This document shows, piece by piece, positions 9,174 to 16,319 of a stretch of DNA of 64,000 nt. The notes below the pieces were generated by a model. That model was not told where the DNA came from. It did no database searches and saw nothing but the letters and a program-made list of their open reading frames with translations. Positions within the stretch are counted from its first letter, which is position 1, and every line of letters starts with the position of its first letter. The position numbers were made by a program, and so were the translations under genes. Source of the stretch: Betaproteobacteria bacterium (lineage in GTDB: Bacteria; Pseudomonadota; Gammaproteobacteria; Burkholderiales; Rhodocyclaceae). The stretch lies in NCBI GenBank assembly GCA_009777245.1, contig WRMF01000009.1, positions 1 to 64,000 on the forward strand, given 5' to 3'.

Positions 9174-9605
9174 ATGACTCGTCTTGCGATTTTTTTATGC
9201 GCTCTTGCCGTTGTCGCCTGTGTGCACATCCCTCTGGAAAGAAAAATCGAGGTTCCCATACAAAATTATGTCTGGCGCGTAGTCTGGCTGAAAGGATGGG
9301 GAGTTACCGAACATGTCGGGCTGGAAGGATACGAAGCGGCTTATATCCGCTTGCTGGATGACGGGCATCTCGAAGGCTCCGGCGGTTGTAACCGGATTGC
9401 GGGCGAATATACCCAGGCGGGCGGAAAGATTGAATTTTCCCCGCTGATCTCAACCCGCCGCGCTTGTGTTACCGGCATGGAGCGCGAGGACTCTTTCCTT
9501 AGGGAATTGGAAGACGTAAGGCTCTGGCAGCGCAAAGGCGACCGTCTGCGCCTGCACGACGCAAGCGGACGAATGCTGATGGAAATGCGGGCAATAATAG
9601 ATTGA
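9174..9605 (+). CDS. META/HslJ-domain lipoprotein
   Basis: A strong AAGGAG ribosome site 7 bases upstream supports the ATG at 9174. The 143-residue product begins with a short signal peptide ending in a lipobox-like VVAC, so it is likely lipidated. The rest matches the META (HslJ-like) fold: YIRLLDDGHLEGSGGCNRIAGEYTQ, then IEFSPLISTRRAC, and a closing beta segment with DRLRLHDASGRMLM. Members are periplasmic or outer-membrane proteins often tied to stress or motility, but their activity is unknown. It stands alone between smpB and pdxJ. Confidence 0.8.
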   Translation: MTRLAIFLCALAVVACVHIPLERKIEVPIQNYVWRVVWLKGWGVTEHVGLEGYEAAYIRLLDDGHLEGSGGCNRIAGEYTQAGGKIEFSPLISTRRACVTGMEREDSFLRELEDVRLWQRKGDRLRLHDASGRMLMEMRAIID

Positions 9606-9623
9606 AGTCGGCAGGATAAGACA

Positions 9624-10382
9624 ATGCCTCTGCTCGGCGTCAATATTGATCACGTTGCCACTTTGCGGCAAGCGCGGCGCGGCTCTGAGCCTGATCCGGC
9701 TCGTGCGGCGGCGGAAGCGGAGTTGGGCGGCGCGGATGTAATTACCGTGCATCTGCGGGAAGATCGTCGTCATATCAACGATGACGATCTTCGCCGTCTG
9801 AAAGAGGCGGTGGAAGTCAAGCTCAATCTGGAAATGGCCGCTACCGCTGAAATGGTCGCCATTGCCTGCCGTCTGAAACCGGAGATGGTGACGCTGGTTC
9901 CGGAAGGGCGGCAGGAAATCACGACGGAAGGCGGGCTTGACATCGCGGGACAAATTGAACCGCTAATGGAAAAGATAGCGCGTCTTACCGACGCTGGTAT
10001 TCTGGTCAGTGTGTTCGTTGACGCGGATGTGTTCCAGATTGAGGCCGCCTGTACGGTTGGCGCGAAGGTCTGCGAAATTCACACCGGCCCCTACGCGCAT
10101 ATTTTCAATACGCGAGGGCGGGATTGCCATGCGCCGGAAGTGGCTGCCGAATTGGCGAGAATACGCGAGGCGAGCGCGGTCATTCGTGAGCTTGGCATGG
10201 TATTCAACGCGGGACACGCGCTTAATTACCATAACGTCCAGCCAATCGCCGCCTTGCCGCATGTGCGGGAATTGCATATCGGCCACTCGATTGTCAGCCG
10301 CGCTGTTTTTACCGGGTTACGCGAAGCGGTGCGCGAGATGAAAGCGAGGATAGCGGTAACGACGGAGCCTTCGGAGCCTTGA
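9624..10382 (+). CDS. pdxJ: Pyridoxine 5'-phosphate synthase PdxJ
   Basis: PdxJ condenses 1-deoxyxylulose 5-phosphate with 3-amino-2-oxopropyl phosphate to form pyridoxine 5'-phosphate, the last ring-closing step of DXP-dependent vitamin B6 synthesis. The 252-residue TIM-barrel protein begins LLGVNIDHVATLRQARRG and shows ITVHLREDRRHI, LNLEMAAT, MVTLVPEGRQEITTEGGL and GHALNYHNV, all family hallmarks. The last base of its stop is the first base of the acpS ATG (TGATG). The pdxJ-acpS pairing is common in proteobacteria. Confidence 0.97.
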   Translation: MPLLGVNIDHVATLRQARRGSEPDPARAAAEAELGGADVITVHLREDRRHINDDDLRRLKEAVEVKLNLEMAATAEMVAIACRLKPEMVTLVPEGRQEITTEGGLDIAGQIEPLMEKIARLTDAGILVSVFVDADVFQIEAACTVGAKVCEIHTGPYAHIFNTRGRDCHAPEVAAELARIREASAVIRELGMVFNAGHALNYHNVQPIAALPHVRELHIGHSIVSRAVFTGLREAVREMKARIAVTTEPSEP

Positions 10383-10768
10383 TGATTTATGGCATCGGCA
10401 CGGACATAGCCGCGACCGCAAGGCTGGAGCGTTTGTTTGTCCGCCACGGCGAGGCGGCGCTGAAAAAAATTCTGACCCTTGCCGAGCAGGCGGAATTTCC
10501 GCAACGGGGTCTTGCGGCGCAGGGGCGTTTTCTGGCGCGGCGCTGGGCGGCGAAAGAAGCCTTTGCCAAGGCGCTAGGCACCGGGCTTTGTTATCCGGCA
10601 ACCTTGACCAACATTGCAGTCACGCATGACGAAGCCGGGCGTCCTTTCTTCGTGTTCGCGCCTGTCCTGACTGAACACCTTGCGAGCCTTGGCCTTACGG
10701 CGCATCTTTCCATCAGCGACGAAAAAGCCTATGCTCTGGCGTTTGTCGTTTTGGAGCGTGTATGTTGA
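10382..10768 (+). CDS. acpS: Holo-[acyl-carrier-protein] synthase AcpS
   Basis: AcpS transfers 4'-phosphopantetheine from CoA to the serine of acyl carrier protein. The 128-residue protein begins with IYGIGTDIAATARLE, where the aspartate of GTD binds Mg2+, and contains FLARRWAAKEAFAKALGTG with the second metal-binding Glu, then the C-terminal LSISDEKAYALAFV. Its stop codon lies inside the start of nagZ (7-base overlap), so it is probably translated from a shared pdxJ-acpS-nagZ message. Confidence 0.96.
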   Translation: MIYGIGTDIAATARLERLFVRHGEAALKKILTLAEQAEFPQRGLAAQGRFLARRWAAKEAFAKALGTGLCYPATLTNIAVTHDEAGRPFFVFAPVLTEHLASLGLTAHLSISDEKAYALAFVVLERVC

Positions 10769-11796
10769 TCGGCCCTTTCATGCTGGACATTGCGGGCGAG
10801 AGCCTGAACGCTGCGGAGCGCGAGCGGGTAAATCAACCGCTCGTCGGCGGCCTGATTCTCTTTTCCCGCAATTACAGCTCAATCCCCCAGCTTGATTTGC
10901 TGATTCGGGAAATTCGCGCCCTGCGTAGCCCATCCCTGCCGCCGCTCTTGATCGCGGTTGACCACGAAGGCGGGCGAGTGCAACGCTTTCGGGAAGGCTT
11001 TACCCGCTTGCCGCCAATGCGGCGTTTGGGCGAGCGTTGGGAGGAAGACGCGGACGCCGCCATGAGCGAGGCGCGGCAAATCGGCTATCTGCTGGCGGCT
11101 GAACTTCGCGCCCATGACATTGATTTTTCCTTCACGCCTGTGCTTGACCTTGATTATGGCGTATCCAGCGTGATTGGCGACCGCGCCTTTCATCATGACC
11201 CGGATGTGGTTATCGCGCTGGCACAGAGCCTGATTGCGGGGCTACAGCACGGCGGCATGGCTTCCTGCGGCAAGCATTTCCCCGGACATGGGGCGGTTGC
11301 GGCTGATTCCCATCTGGAAACGCCGCTTGACCCACGCAAACTGGCGGAACTCGCCGCCGACCTGAAACCTTTTCGCGCCTTGCCTCTGGCAGCCGTCATG
11401 CCCGCGCATGTTATCTATCCGCAGGTCGACGCGAACACAGCCTGTTTTTCGGACTTCTGGCTCAACTATCTTAGAGGTGAACTTGGCTTTCAGGGCGCGA
11501 TATTCAGCGATGACCTGTCCATGCAGGGCGCGTGTATGGCGGGCGATATGCTCGCTCGCGCCGAAGCGGCCTATGGCGCGGGTTGCGACATGCTCCTGAT
11601 CTGCAATGCCCCCGAAGAAGCGGATTATGTTTTGCGCAACTGGCGCGGCAAACCTGATAAAGAACGGAGCGGGCGAATCAGCCGCTTGTTGCCGACTGCT
11701 GCCGCGCCCGATAGGGAAACATTGCAGACTATGCCGGTTTATCGGGAAGCGGTCGCGGTGGCGCAGCGTCTATGTCTTCGACTAGATAAATTTTGA
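10762..11796 (+). CDS. nagZ: Beta-N-acetylhexosaminidase NagZ
   Basis: NagZ is a cytoplasmic glycoside hydrolase of family 3 that removes N-acetylglucosamine from imported 1,6-anhydro-muropeptides in peptidoglycan recycling. The 344-residue protein shows the one-domain GH3 layout: GGLILFSRNY, AVDHEGGRVQRFREGFT, the loop GKHFPGHGAVAADSHLETP with the catalytic Asp/His pair, and the nucleophile aspartate in FSDDLSMQGA. No signal peptide is seen, as expected. A second, membrane-anchored GH3 protein lies at 30312-31703. Confidence 0.96.
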   Translation: MLIGPFMLDIAGESLNAAERERVNQPLVGGLILFSRNYSSIPQLDLLIREIRALRSPSLPPLLIAVDHEGGRVQRFREGFTRLPPMRRLGERWEEDADAAMSEARQIGYLLAAELRAHDIDFSFTPVLDLDYGVSSVIGDRAFHHDPDVVIALAQSLIAGLQHGGMASCGKHFPGHGAVAADSHLETPLDPRKLAELAADLKPFRALPLAAVMPAHVIYPQVDANTACFSDFWLNYLRGELGFQGAIFSDDLSMQGACMAGDMLARAEAAYGAGCDMLLICNAPEEADYVLRNWRGKPDKERSGRISRLLPTAAAPDRETLQTMPVYREAVAVAQRLCLRLDKF

Positions 11797-11839
11797 CAAA
11801 TCTCGGCATAATAAATTGATTTTTTTGAAGGAGAACATC

Positions 11840-12397
11840 ATGAAAGTTAAGGCAGTTTTGTTGATCTTGTGCGCTCTATCAACAGCTGGTGCGGAACAGA
11901 CGCAGCAGGTGGTGGAGATGCAGCCGGGTTTGTGGGAACTGCGCTTGTTGAAGATGGCAATGGATGGCGAAGACTGGTTGGAACAGCAGCGAGCAAAGAC
12001 GCGCACGGAGCAGGAACGCCAGATGCAATTGCCACCTGGGCAACGCCGACAAGTTAGAGATCCGCTGGTCTTTCGCTGGTGCGAGAGAGCTGGCGAGACA
12101 ATGCTTGATGAATGGCTAATTTCGCAAAATGTGTTGGGCAAGGATGATGAGTGTATGCCGCCCAAGGTGATCGGCAACGGCAAGCGGATAATGGCCGAGA
12201 GAATCTGCACAGGTTATACAATGAAAATAGAGACGGCAATGCCAAATAAAACAAACGTAGAGATGATTGTAACATTTGTATTTCCTGAACCTGGCGGATA
12301 CACGATGGTACAGGAGATGCACATGAAGTTTCTTGACAGCGACTGCGGTGGCGTTGCCCCGTTCAAACGTCCAACAAGCGGGGCGGGTATGCCGTGA
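11840..12397 (+). CDS. DUF3617-like exported protein
   Basis: A good ribosome site (GAAGGAGA) precedes the ATG at 11840. The 185-residue product has a signal peptide (MKVKAVLLILCALSTAGA) and then the DUF3617-like opening QQVVEMQPGLWELRL. Two spaced cysteines (in RWCERAGE and DDECMPPK) and a third in RICTGYTMKIETAM match the family habit of exported small beta proteins that start 'MQPGLWE'. Function unknown. It is the last chromosomal gene before the cassette array and is 433 bases from the first attC. Confidence 0.7.
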   Translation: MKVKAVLLILCALSTAGAEQTQQVVEMQPGLWELRLLKMAMDGEDWLEQQRAKTRTEQERQMQLPPGQRRQVRDPLVFRWCERAGETMLDEWLISQNVLGKDDECMPPKVIGNGKRIMAERICTGYTMKIETAMPNKTNVEMIVTFVFPEPGGYTMVQEMHMKFLDSDCGGVAPFKRPTSGAGMP

Positions 12398-12717
12398 TGG
12401 TTTTTTCATTCTATCCCATTGTGCCCCATCCAACCGTACAATAAGCAGCCCGATAGGTTGGGGTGAGCGAAACGCGAACCCCAACATGCCGCCCCCGGCA
12501 ACTGCTGCGTGCAGGGGTTCGCTGCGCTTGTCACCAACCTATAGGATACGGCCTTGCCGTCGTTACCAGCGGAAGCAAGAAATTAGCGACAGGCATTCAT
12601 GCCTGCCGTTCAAAACAAACAAGGAAGGGTTTTTTATCCCCTCCCTTGTGCTACGGTCGAAACCCCGGCCTTCAGGCTGGAGTTCCAACCTTCGCGCCGC
12701 CTGAAGGGCGGGGTTTC
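12398..12717. repeat. Repeat-filled spacer before the cassette array
   Basis: No gene is supported here. Around 12449-12550 there are two imperfect inverted copies of a motif beginning ATAGGTTGGGGTGAGCGAA, a layout like a small non-autonomous element. At 12588-12606 lies a short palindrome (GACAGGCATTCATGCCTG). At about 12660-12716 two arms (GAAACCCCGGCCTTCAGGC and the near-complement GCCTGAAGGGCGGGGTTTC) enclose about 20 bases, resembling a PATE or IS200/IS605-type end hairpin. The last arm abuts the truncated NIPSNAP fragment. Confidence 0.6.
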
Positions 12718-12819
12718 AAACTCAAGGAATTCGAGCACTACGGCAAACTCTGGATTCCACTCGTTGAGAAATTTGGCGGGAAACATCACAGGCGTTATGC
12801 TCCGCAAACTGCATACTGA
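12718..12819 (+). pseudogene. Fragment of a NIPSNAP-family gene
   Basis: A 33-codon stretch ending at a TGA reads KLKEFEHYGKLWIPLVEKFG and then GKHHRRYAPQ. This strongly resembles the N-terminal part of bacterial NIPSNAP-family proteins, where a 'KLxEFExYxxxWIPLVExFGGxHHGY' pattern is followed by about 70 more residues. The 5' end is cut exactly at the edge of the inverted-repeat element (12660-12716), and the 3' end drifts into unrelated sequence before the first attC. I call it a gene remnant, perhaps what is left of the first cassette. The assignment rests on memory of the family, not a search. Confidence 0.5.
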
Positions 12820-12830
12820 TTTGGCGCTGT

Positions 12831-12900
12831 GCCTGACTTTGCGCTCAAGCTGGACAGCCCCGCCTGCGGCGGGTCTGCCGCTTGGCTTTGAACGTTAGGC
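12831..12900 (+). other. attC site 1 (70-bp type)
   Basis: The left core is GCCTGAC and the right core is GTTAGGC. Inside, CAAGC..GGACAG pairs with CTGCCGCTTG around a CCCGCC-TGC-GGCGGG tip. It is nearly identical to the sites at 16736 and 22238. Confidence 0.85.
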
Positions 12901-12946
12901 AGCGCAGCCTTTCATGTAACGACGCAAACCCTTCGGAGATCAAAAC

Positions 12947-13333
12947 ATGAAACTTGGTTACACCATTCTTTACGTTGAAGATGTCGCCAAAACACTCGGG
13001 TTTTACGAGCAGGCTTTTGGATTGAAACGAAAGTTTTTGCATGAAAGTGGCGATTTCGGCGAACTGGACACAGGGAACACCGCGCTTGCATTTTCATCGC
13101 GCCGCCTGATGAAGCAACTGGGTAAAAATCCTTCTCCACCAGATAGCGAAGCGCCTTGCTTTGAAATCGCGCTGGTGACCGATGACGTTGCAGTTGCGCT
13201 CAAGCAGGCGATTCTGGCAGGCGCTCGTCTGGTGCAAGACGTCGAGGAAATGGCTTGGGGTCAAACGACCGCCTATGTCGCCGACCCTGATGGCTATCTC
13301 GTCGAAATATGCTCGCCGGTTATTGAGGATTAA
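12947..13333 (+). CDS. VOC-superfamily (glyoxalase/bleomycin-resistance-like) protein, cassette 1
   Basis: The 128-residue protein has the paired beta-alpha-beta-beta-beta pattern of vicinal-oxygen-chelate proteins: LGYTILYVEDVAKTLGFYEQAFG at the N-terminus and a second unit ending VADPDGYLVEICSP, with a Glu in the usual metal-ligand position. Members include glyoxalase I, antibiotic-binding and dioxygenase proteins, and the substrate here cannot be read. The gene starts 46 bases after the attC core and fills its cassette. VOC proteins are recurrent cargo of integron arrays, and a second one lies at 16320. Confidence 0.85.
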   Translation: MKLGYTILYVEDVAKTLGFYEQAFGLKRKFLHESGDFGELDTGNTALAFSSRRLMKQLGKNPSPPDSEAPCFEIALVTDDVAVALKQAILAGARLVQDVEEMAWGQTTAYVADPDGYLVEICSPVIED

Positions 13334-13372
13334 GGATCATATGTAGAAGTTCCAACTTGATCTGACAATCCT

Positions 13373-13446
13373 CGCTCCGGCAAGCGGAGGTGGTATACTT
13401 TGCGGATCGTGCGTTCGATTGAGCGTGTGTTCGGTTTCGCCAAGCG
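13373..13446 (+). promoter_or_regulatory. Conserved pre-attC module, copy A
   Basis: This 74-base stretch precedes attC 2 and recurs before five other 88-bp attC sites. It holds a small stem (CGCT..AGCG) and TGG-TATACT at 13391-13399, an extended -10-like box pointing to the next cassette. No -35 is evident. Confidence 0.45.
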
Positions 13447-13534
13447 TCCTAACAACATGTTCAACCCCGCTCCCTTCGGTCGCTGGACACCCAATCGCTG
13501 CGCGCTTGGGTGCCGGTTAACATAAACGTTAGGA
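13447..13534 (+). other. attC site 2 (88-bp type)
   Basis: The left core is TCCTAAC and the right core is GTTAGGA. The inner boxes TGTTCAACC and GGTTAACA pair, then ACCCAAT/GCTTGGGT-like arms continue the hairpin. Confidence 0.88.
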
Positions 13535-13579
13535 GGCACAGACTTCTCAAGACAGGCTGTCTATGTATAGTTAAACATC

Positions 13580-14071
13580 ATGGAACTCAAAGGCGCGCTC
13601 ACAAATCGAGACCTTCGCTCCGCAGCATGGCTGCATGTTGCGCCGCGCAAGGCATTTGCGTTCCTTGGGCTTCTTGTTCTTGCACTAGCGCTTTGGGCTT
13701 TATGGCTTGCCTTCTTCGGCTCAAAACAAGCCCCTAGCTGGAAGTGGGCGCTGTTGGCATTTCTTGTGTACTTGTTGGCGCACTACTCCCTTTATGTTCC
13801 GTATCGTCTGAGGCGCTACTTCCGCCAGTACAAAGCGCTTCAAAAAGAGCAATTTCTCTCCCCAACGGACATTGGCCTCATGGTATCAACCGAGAACGTA
13901 AAAGGAATAATTCCCTGGTCTGATTTGCTCCGCTGGAAAGAGAACAAGGTTCTCTTCATGCTCTACGTCGCCGACGACATGTACTACCTAGTTCCAAAGC
14001 GCTTCTTTGCAAATGCAGCGGACGTTCAGGAGTTTCGCGGTATTCTTCAAAGCAAGGTCACGTGCAAATGA
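13580..14071 (+). CDS. YcxB-like membrane protein, cassette 2
   Basis: The 163-residue protein has two adjoining hydrophobic segments (about residues 25-47 and 55-73), a short basic linker (YRLRRYFRQYKALQ), and then a cytoplasmic beta-rich tail: LMVSTENVKGIIPWSDLLRWKENKVLFML followed by YYLVPKRFFANAADVQEFRGIL. That tail matches the YcxB-like C-terminal domain seen in many small membrane proteins of unknown function. It is the only gene in its cassette and begins 45 bases after the core. Its operon partners, if any, depend on cassette order. Confidence 0.7.
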   Translation: MELKGALTNRDLRSAAWLHVAPRKAFAFLGLLVLALALWALWLAFFGSKQAPSWKWALLAFLVYLLAHYSLYVPYRLRRYFRQYKALQKEQFLSPTDIGLMVSTENVKGIIPWSDLLRWKENKVLFMLYVADDMYYLVPKRFFANAADVQEFRGILQSKVTCK

Positions 14072-14074
14072 CCC

Positions 14075-14098
14075 CTACCCTGCCATTCAACCCGGACG
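14075..14098 (+). other. Possible attC half-site relic
   Basis: Directly after the cassette 2 stop the sequence CCATTCAACCCGGACG occurs. It nearly equals the left half of attC 4 (14773-14788), but no matching right half follows; instead the conserved pre-attC module begins. It may be the scar of a replaced or fused attC. Confidence 0.4.
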
Positions 14099-14170
14099 CT
14101 CTGGCAAGCAGAGGTGATATTATTCGCGGGTCGTGCGTTCGGTTGGGCTTATGTTCGGTTTCGCCAAGCG
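14098..14170 (+). promoter_or_regulatory. Conserved pre-attC module, copy B
   Basis: This copy keeps GCGGGTCGTGCGTTCGGTTG and TTCGGTTTCGCCAAGC. Its -10-like box reads TGA-TATTAT (14115-14123), so the hexamer differs from copy A but stays close to TATAAT. Confidence 0.45.
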
Positions 14171-14258
14171 TCCTAACACCATGTTCAACCCCGCTCCCTT
14201 CGCTCGCTGGACACCCAATTGCTACGCGCTTGGGTGCCGGTTAACATAAACGTTAGGC
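14171..14258 (+). other. attC site 3 (88-bp type)
   Basis: TCCTAAC at the left and GTTAGGC at the right, with the TGTTCAACC/GGTTAACA inner boxes intact. It differs from attC 2 at a handful of bases. Confidence 0.88.
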
Positions 14259-14268
14259 TATTCAATCC

Positions 14269-14748
14269 ATGAGTTCCTTCATTCACATCGCGGATAAAAT
14301 CCAAGAGGCCGCCATCCGCAAGAACGGCCTTAAAATGGGACGCCGCAAGATTCGCGGCGTGTACGCAGTTCCCGTGGTTCCAGATTACGCGACTACTCAC
14401 CAGTGGGCACGCGAGCTGAAGCGGAGAGGTATGCAGGTATTAATCTGCGTTCAGTTTCGTATTCCGGATACGGAGATCGTCTGGGTCGGTCAATACAGTG
14501 GCGAAAAAATCCAAATGACTGCATCGGAAGCTGTGGCAAGCGTTCTTGAACACAGTGACCCAATGGGTCTTGAGGTACTCATCCCTCGCAAGGTTGCACC
14601 AAGCGAAATTACTCGTATCTATCCCGCCCCCAGGCTTGTCGGCTGGCGCTACTATCCTTCGGCAAAGGGCAAGAAGCCGTTCTGCCATTGTCGGTATTGC
14701 AATCGCGGTGAAATCCGCGCAAGTCGGTTAATTCGGGAGGAATCTTGA
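14269..14748 (+). CDS. Cassette 3 protein of unknown function
   Basis: The 159-residue protein is soluble, with no signal or membrane segment. It opens MSSFIHIADKIQEAAIRKNG, continues with GVYAVPVVPDY and THQWARELKRRG, and ends with a cysteine cluster (FCHCRYCNRGEIRASRL) that could bind a metal. The opening resembles a group of uncharacterised bacterial proteins with 'HIAD...GVF-MPVVP..-HQW-RELKRRG' blocks that I remember but cannot name. It begins 10 bases after the attC core with no strong ribosome site, a common trait of cassette genes. No activity is assigned. Confidence 0.75.
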   Translation: MSSFIHIADKIQEAAIRKNGLKMGRRKIRGVYAVPVVPDYATTHQWARELKRRGMQVLICVQFRIPDTEIVWVGQYSGEKIQMTASEAVASVLEHSDPMGLEVLIPRKVAPSEITRIYPAPRLVGWRYYPSAKGKKPFCHCRYCNRGEIRASRLIREES

Positions 14749-14761
14749 AAGGTCGCGTTTG

Positions 14762-14818
14762 GCCTAACATTGCATTCAACCCGGACGGCTTTGCCGTCGG
14801 TTAACTTTGGCGTTAGGT
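14762..14818 (+). other. attC site 4 (57-bp type)
   Basis: GCCTAAC on the left, GTTAGGT on the right, with the simple stem TTCAACCCG...CGGTTAAC and a GGCTTTGCC tip. It is the most canonical and shortest site of the array. Confidence 0.9.
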
Positions 14819-14854
14819 TCTACATCCAACCCGTTGCATCATAGGAGTACCGAA

Positions 14855-15265
14855 TTGAGCTGGGACGTGTTTCTCCATAAGTTCACGCGGCTGTATCGAA
14901 CCGTCGGGGAGATTCCGGACGACGAGCAGCCACTTCCTCTTGGTTCACTTTCCGAAGTGCAAGCGGCTATCTCAGCCATCTTTCCCGGAACTAACTGGAG
15001 CGATCCTGTATGGGGTGTCTACGACAGCAAACTTGGCTCAATCGAGTTCAATGTTGGGAGAGACGACCCTGTGCAATGCTTGGGGCTTCACGTACGAGCA
15101 AGTGACACTATTGTTGGTGGAATTCTCCATCTATGCGAGCGCATGGGCTGCCAAGCCATAGACTCGACAGACAGCACCTTCCTTGATCAGTCGGAACACC
15201 CGGCTTCTGGCTTGGAGAAATTGCGTAAGTACAGAGATCAAGTCATCGGGAAGAGTGGGGTCTAA
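14855..15265 (+). CDS. Cassette 4 protein of unknown function
   Basis: I place the start at the TTG at 14855, which has AGGAG seven bases upstream and gives MSWDVFLHKF. A start further upstream would begin inside attC 4. The 136-residue product shows SWDVF, IPDDEQPLPLGS, FPGTNWSDPVWGVYD, IEFNVGRDDPVQCLGLHVRAS and ILHLCERMGCQAIDS. This pattern recurs in uncharacterised bacterial proteins I recall but cannot name; some may be immunity-like. It is acidic and soluble. No enzyme motif is visible. Confidence 0.72.
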   Translation: MSWDVFLHKFTRLYRTVGEIPDDEQPLPLGSLSEVQAAISAIFPGTNWSDPVWGVYDSKLGSIEFNVGRDDPVQCLGLHVRASDTIVGGILHLCERMGCQAIDSTDSTFLDQSEHPASGLEKLRKYRDQVIGKSGV

Positions 15266-15289
15266 GCGTATGACTTCGCAACCGCATCC

Positions 15290-15363
15290 CGCTCTGGCAA
15301 GCAAAGGCGGTATAATTTGCGGGTCGTGCGTTCGGTTGAGCGTGAGTACGGTTTCGCCAAGCG
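15290..15363 (+). promoter_or_regulatory. Conserved pre-attC module, copy C
   Basis: The -10-like hexamer here is a consensus TATAAT (15311-15316). The preceding trinucleotide is CGG rather than TGN, so this copy lacks the extended element. Confidence 0.45.
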
Positions 15364-15448
15364 TCCTAACAACATGCTCAACCCCGCTCCCTTCGGTCGC
15401 TGGACAGTCCCGCTATAGCAGGTCTGCCGATTAGCATAAACGTTCGGT
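15364..15448 (+). other. attC site 5 (degenerate 88-bp type)
   Basis: The left half matches its relatives, but the right half has changed to CAGTCCCGCTATAGCAGGTC and GATTAGCA, and the right core reads GTTCGGT. A second GTTAAGG lies 16 bases later. Recombination through this site is likely impaired. Confidence 0.65.
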
Positions 15449-15468
15449 TGGCATAACGTTAAGGAACA

Positions 15469-16110
15469 ATGGAACTTACGTCGCTCTTCATAGCAACGCT
15501 CAAGCCCCTGCTGTGGCTCTTACCGCTGCTGATCGTTGTCGCCATTCTCAAGAGACCTTGGTTCAAGGGCACTATGGGAGAGCGCCGAGTCAAACGCCTA
15601 ATCGGGAGGCAACTGAACCCGTCTATTTATAGAGAGTTCTCGAACGTTACTGTACAAACCGATGATGGAACCACCCAGATCGACCACATCTACGTCTGTC
15701 CTTTCGGCGTTCTCGTGATCGAGACAAAGAATATGAGCGGTTGGATTTTCGGTGGAAGGAATCAAGCCCAGTGGACACAAACCATCTACCGGAAAAAGGT
15801 GAAATTTCAGAACCCACTGCGACAGAACTACCGCCACATCAAAGCGCTTGAGTCGCTGCTTGACCTTCCAACCGAGTGCTTCAAGTCTATTGTCGTTTTC
15901 GCTGGCAATTGCACGCTCAAAACAGAAATGCCAGACGAAGTCTGTAGAACTTCCGATCTTATCAAGTATATCTACTCAATTGACGCCCGGATATTTTCGG
16001 ATGCGCAGGTTGACGACATCTGCAACAAGATAATATCATTTCGACTTGAACCGACCCGGCAAGTCCATCGTGACCATGTTGAAAACCTCAAGCGTAGGCA
16101 TCGTGCGTAA
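15469..16110 (+). CDS. NERD-domain protein, cassette 5
   Basis: The 213-residue protein has one N-terminal membrane helix (LLWLLPLLIVVAIL, residues 13-26) followed by a NERD (nuclease-related) domain: GTMGERRVKRLIGRQL, then TTQIDHIYVCPFGVLVIETK, where D-E-x-K matches the restriction-endonuclease-like active site. NERD proteins are predicted nucleases whose targets are mostly unknown. The gene begins 5 bases after the second core-like motif downstream of degenerate attC 5. A membrane-tethered nuclease fits a defence or signalling role, but that is inference. Confidence 0.85.
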   Translation: MELTSLFIATLKPLLWLLPLLIVVAILKRPWFKGTMGERRVKRLIGRQLNPSIYREFSNVTVQTDDGTTQIDHIYVCPFGVLVIETKNMSGWIFGGRNQAQWTQTIYRKKVKFQNPLRQNYRHIKALESLLDLPTECFKSIVVFAGNCTLKTEMPDEVCRTSDLIKYIYSIDARIFSDAQVDDICNKIISFRLEPTRQVHRDHVENLKRRHRA

Positions 16111-16115
16111 CATCC

Positions 16116-16192
16116 CGCTCTGGCAGGCGGAGGTGGTATACTTTGCGGGTCGTGCGTTCGGTTGGGTTTGTGTTCGGCACTCCGCCCAGGCG
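16116..16192 (+). promoter_or_regulatory. Conserved pre-attC module, copy D
   Basis: TGG-TATACT at 16134-16142 is followed by TTGCGGGTCGTGCGTTCGG. The 3' part differs from other copies (CACTCCGCCCAGG in place of TTTCGCCAAG). Confidence 0.45.
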
Positions 16193-16280
16193 TCCTAACA
16201 CTATGCTCAACCCCGCTCCCTTCGGTCGCTGGACACCCAATCGCTACGCGCTTGGGTGCCGGTTAACATAAACGTTAGGC
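16193..16280 (+). other. attC site 6 (88-bp type)
   Basis: TCCTAAC left core, GTTAGGC right core. The left inner box reads TGCTCAACC, one base from attC 2, while GGTTAACA is kept. Confidence 0.88.
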
Positions 16281-16319
16281 AGCCAAACCACCGCATCAGC
16301 TTTCACCAAGGAGTCTCCA

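Noticed and set aside
12398-12830. An attI site or truncated integrase at the left end of the array
   Set aside because: I found no tyrosine-recombinase motifs on either strand and no attI-like core other than attC 1; only repeats and a NIPSNAP-like fragment are visible.
13510-13737. Short frames running through attC sites (also near 15183, 17434 and 21571)
   Set aside because: They translate the attC hairpins themselves and recur in the same frame with each attC copy, so they reflect repeat sequence rather than genes.
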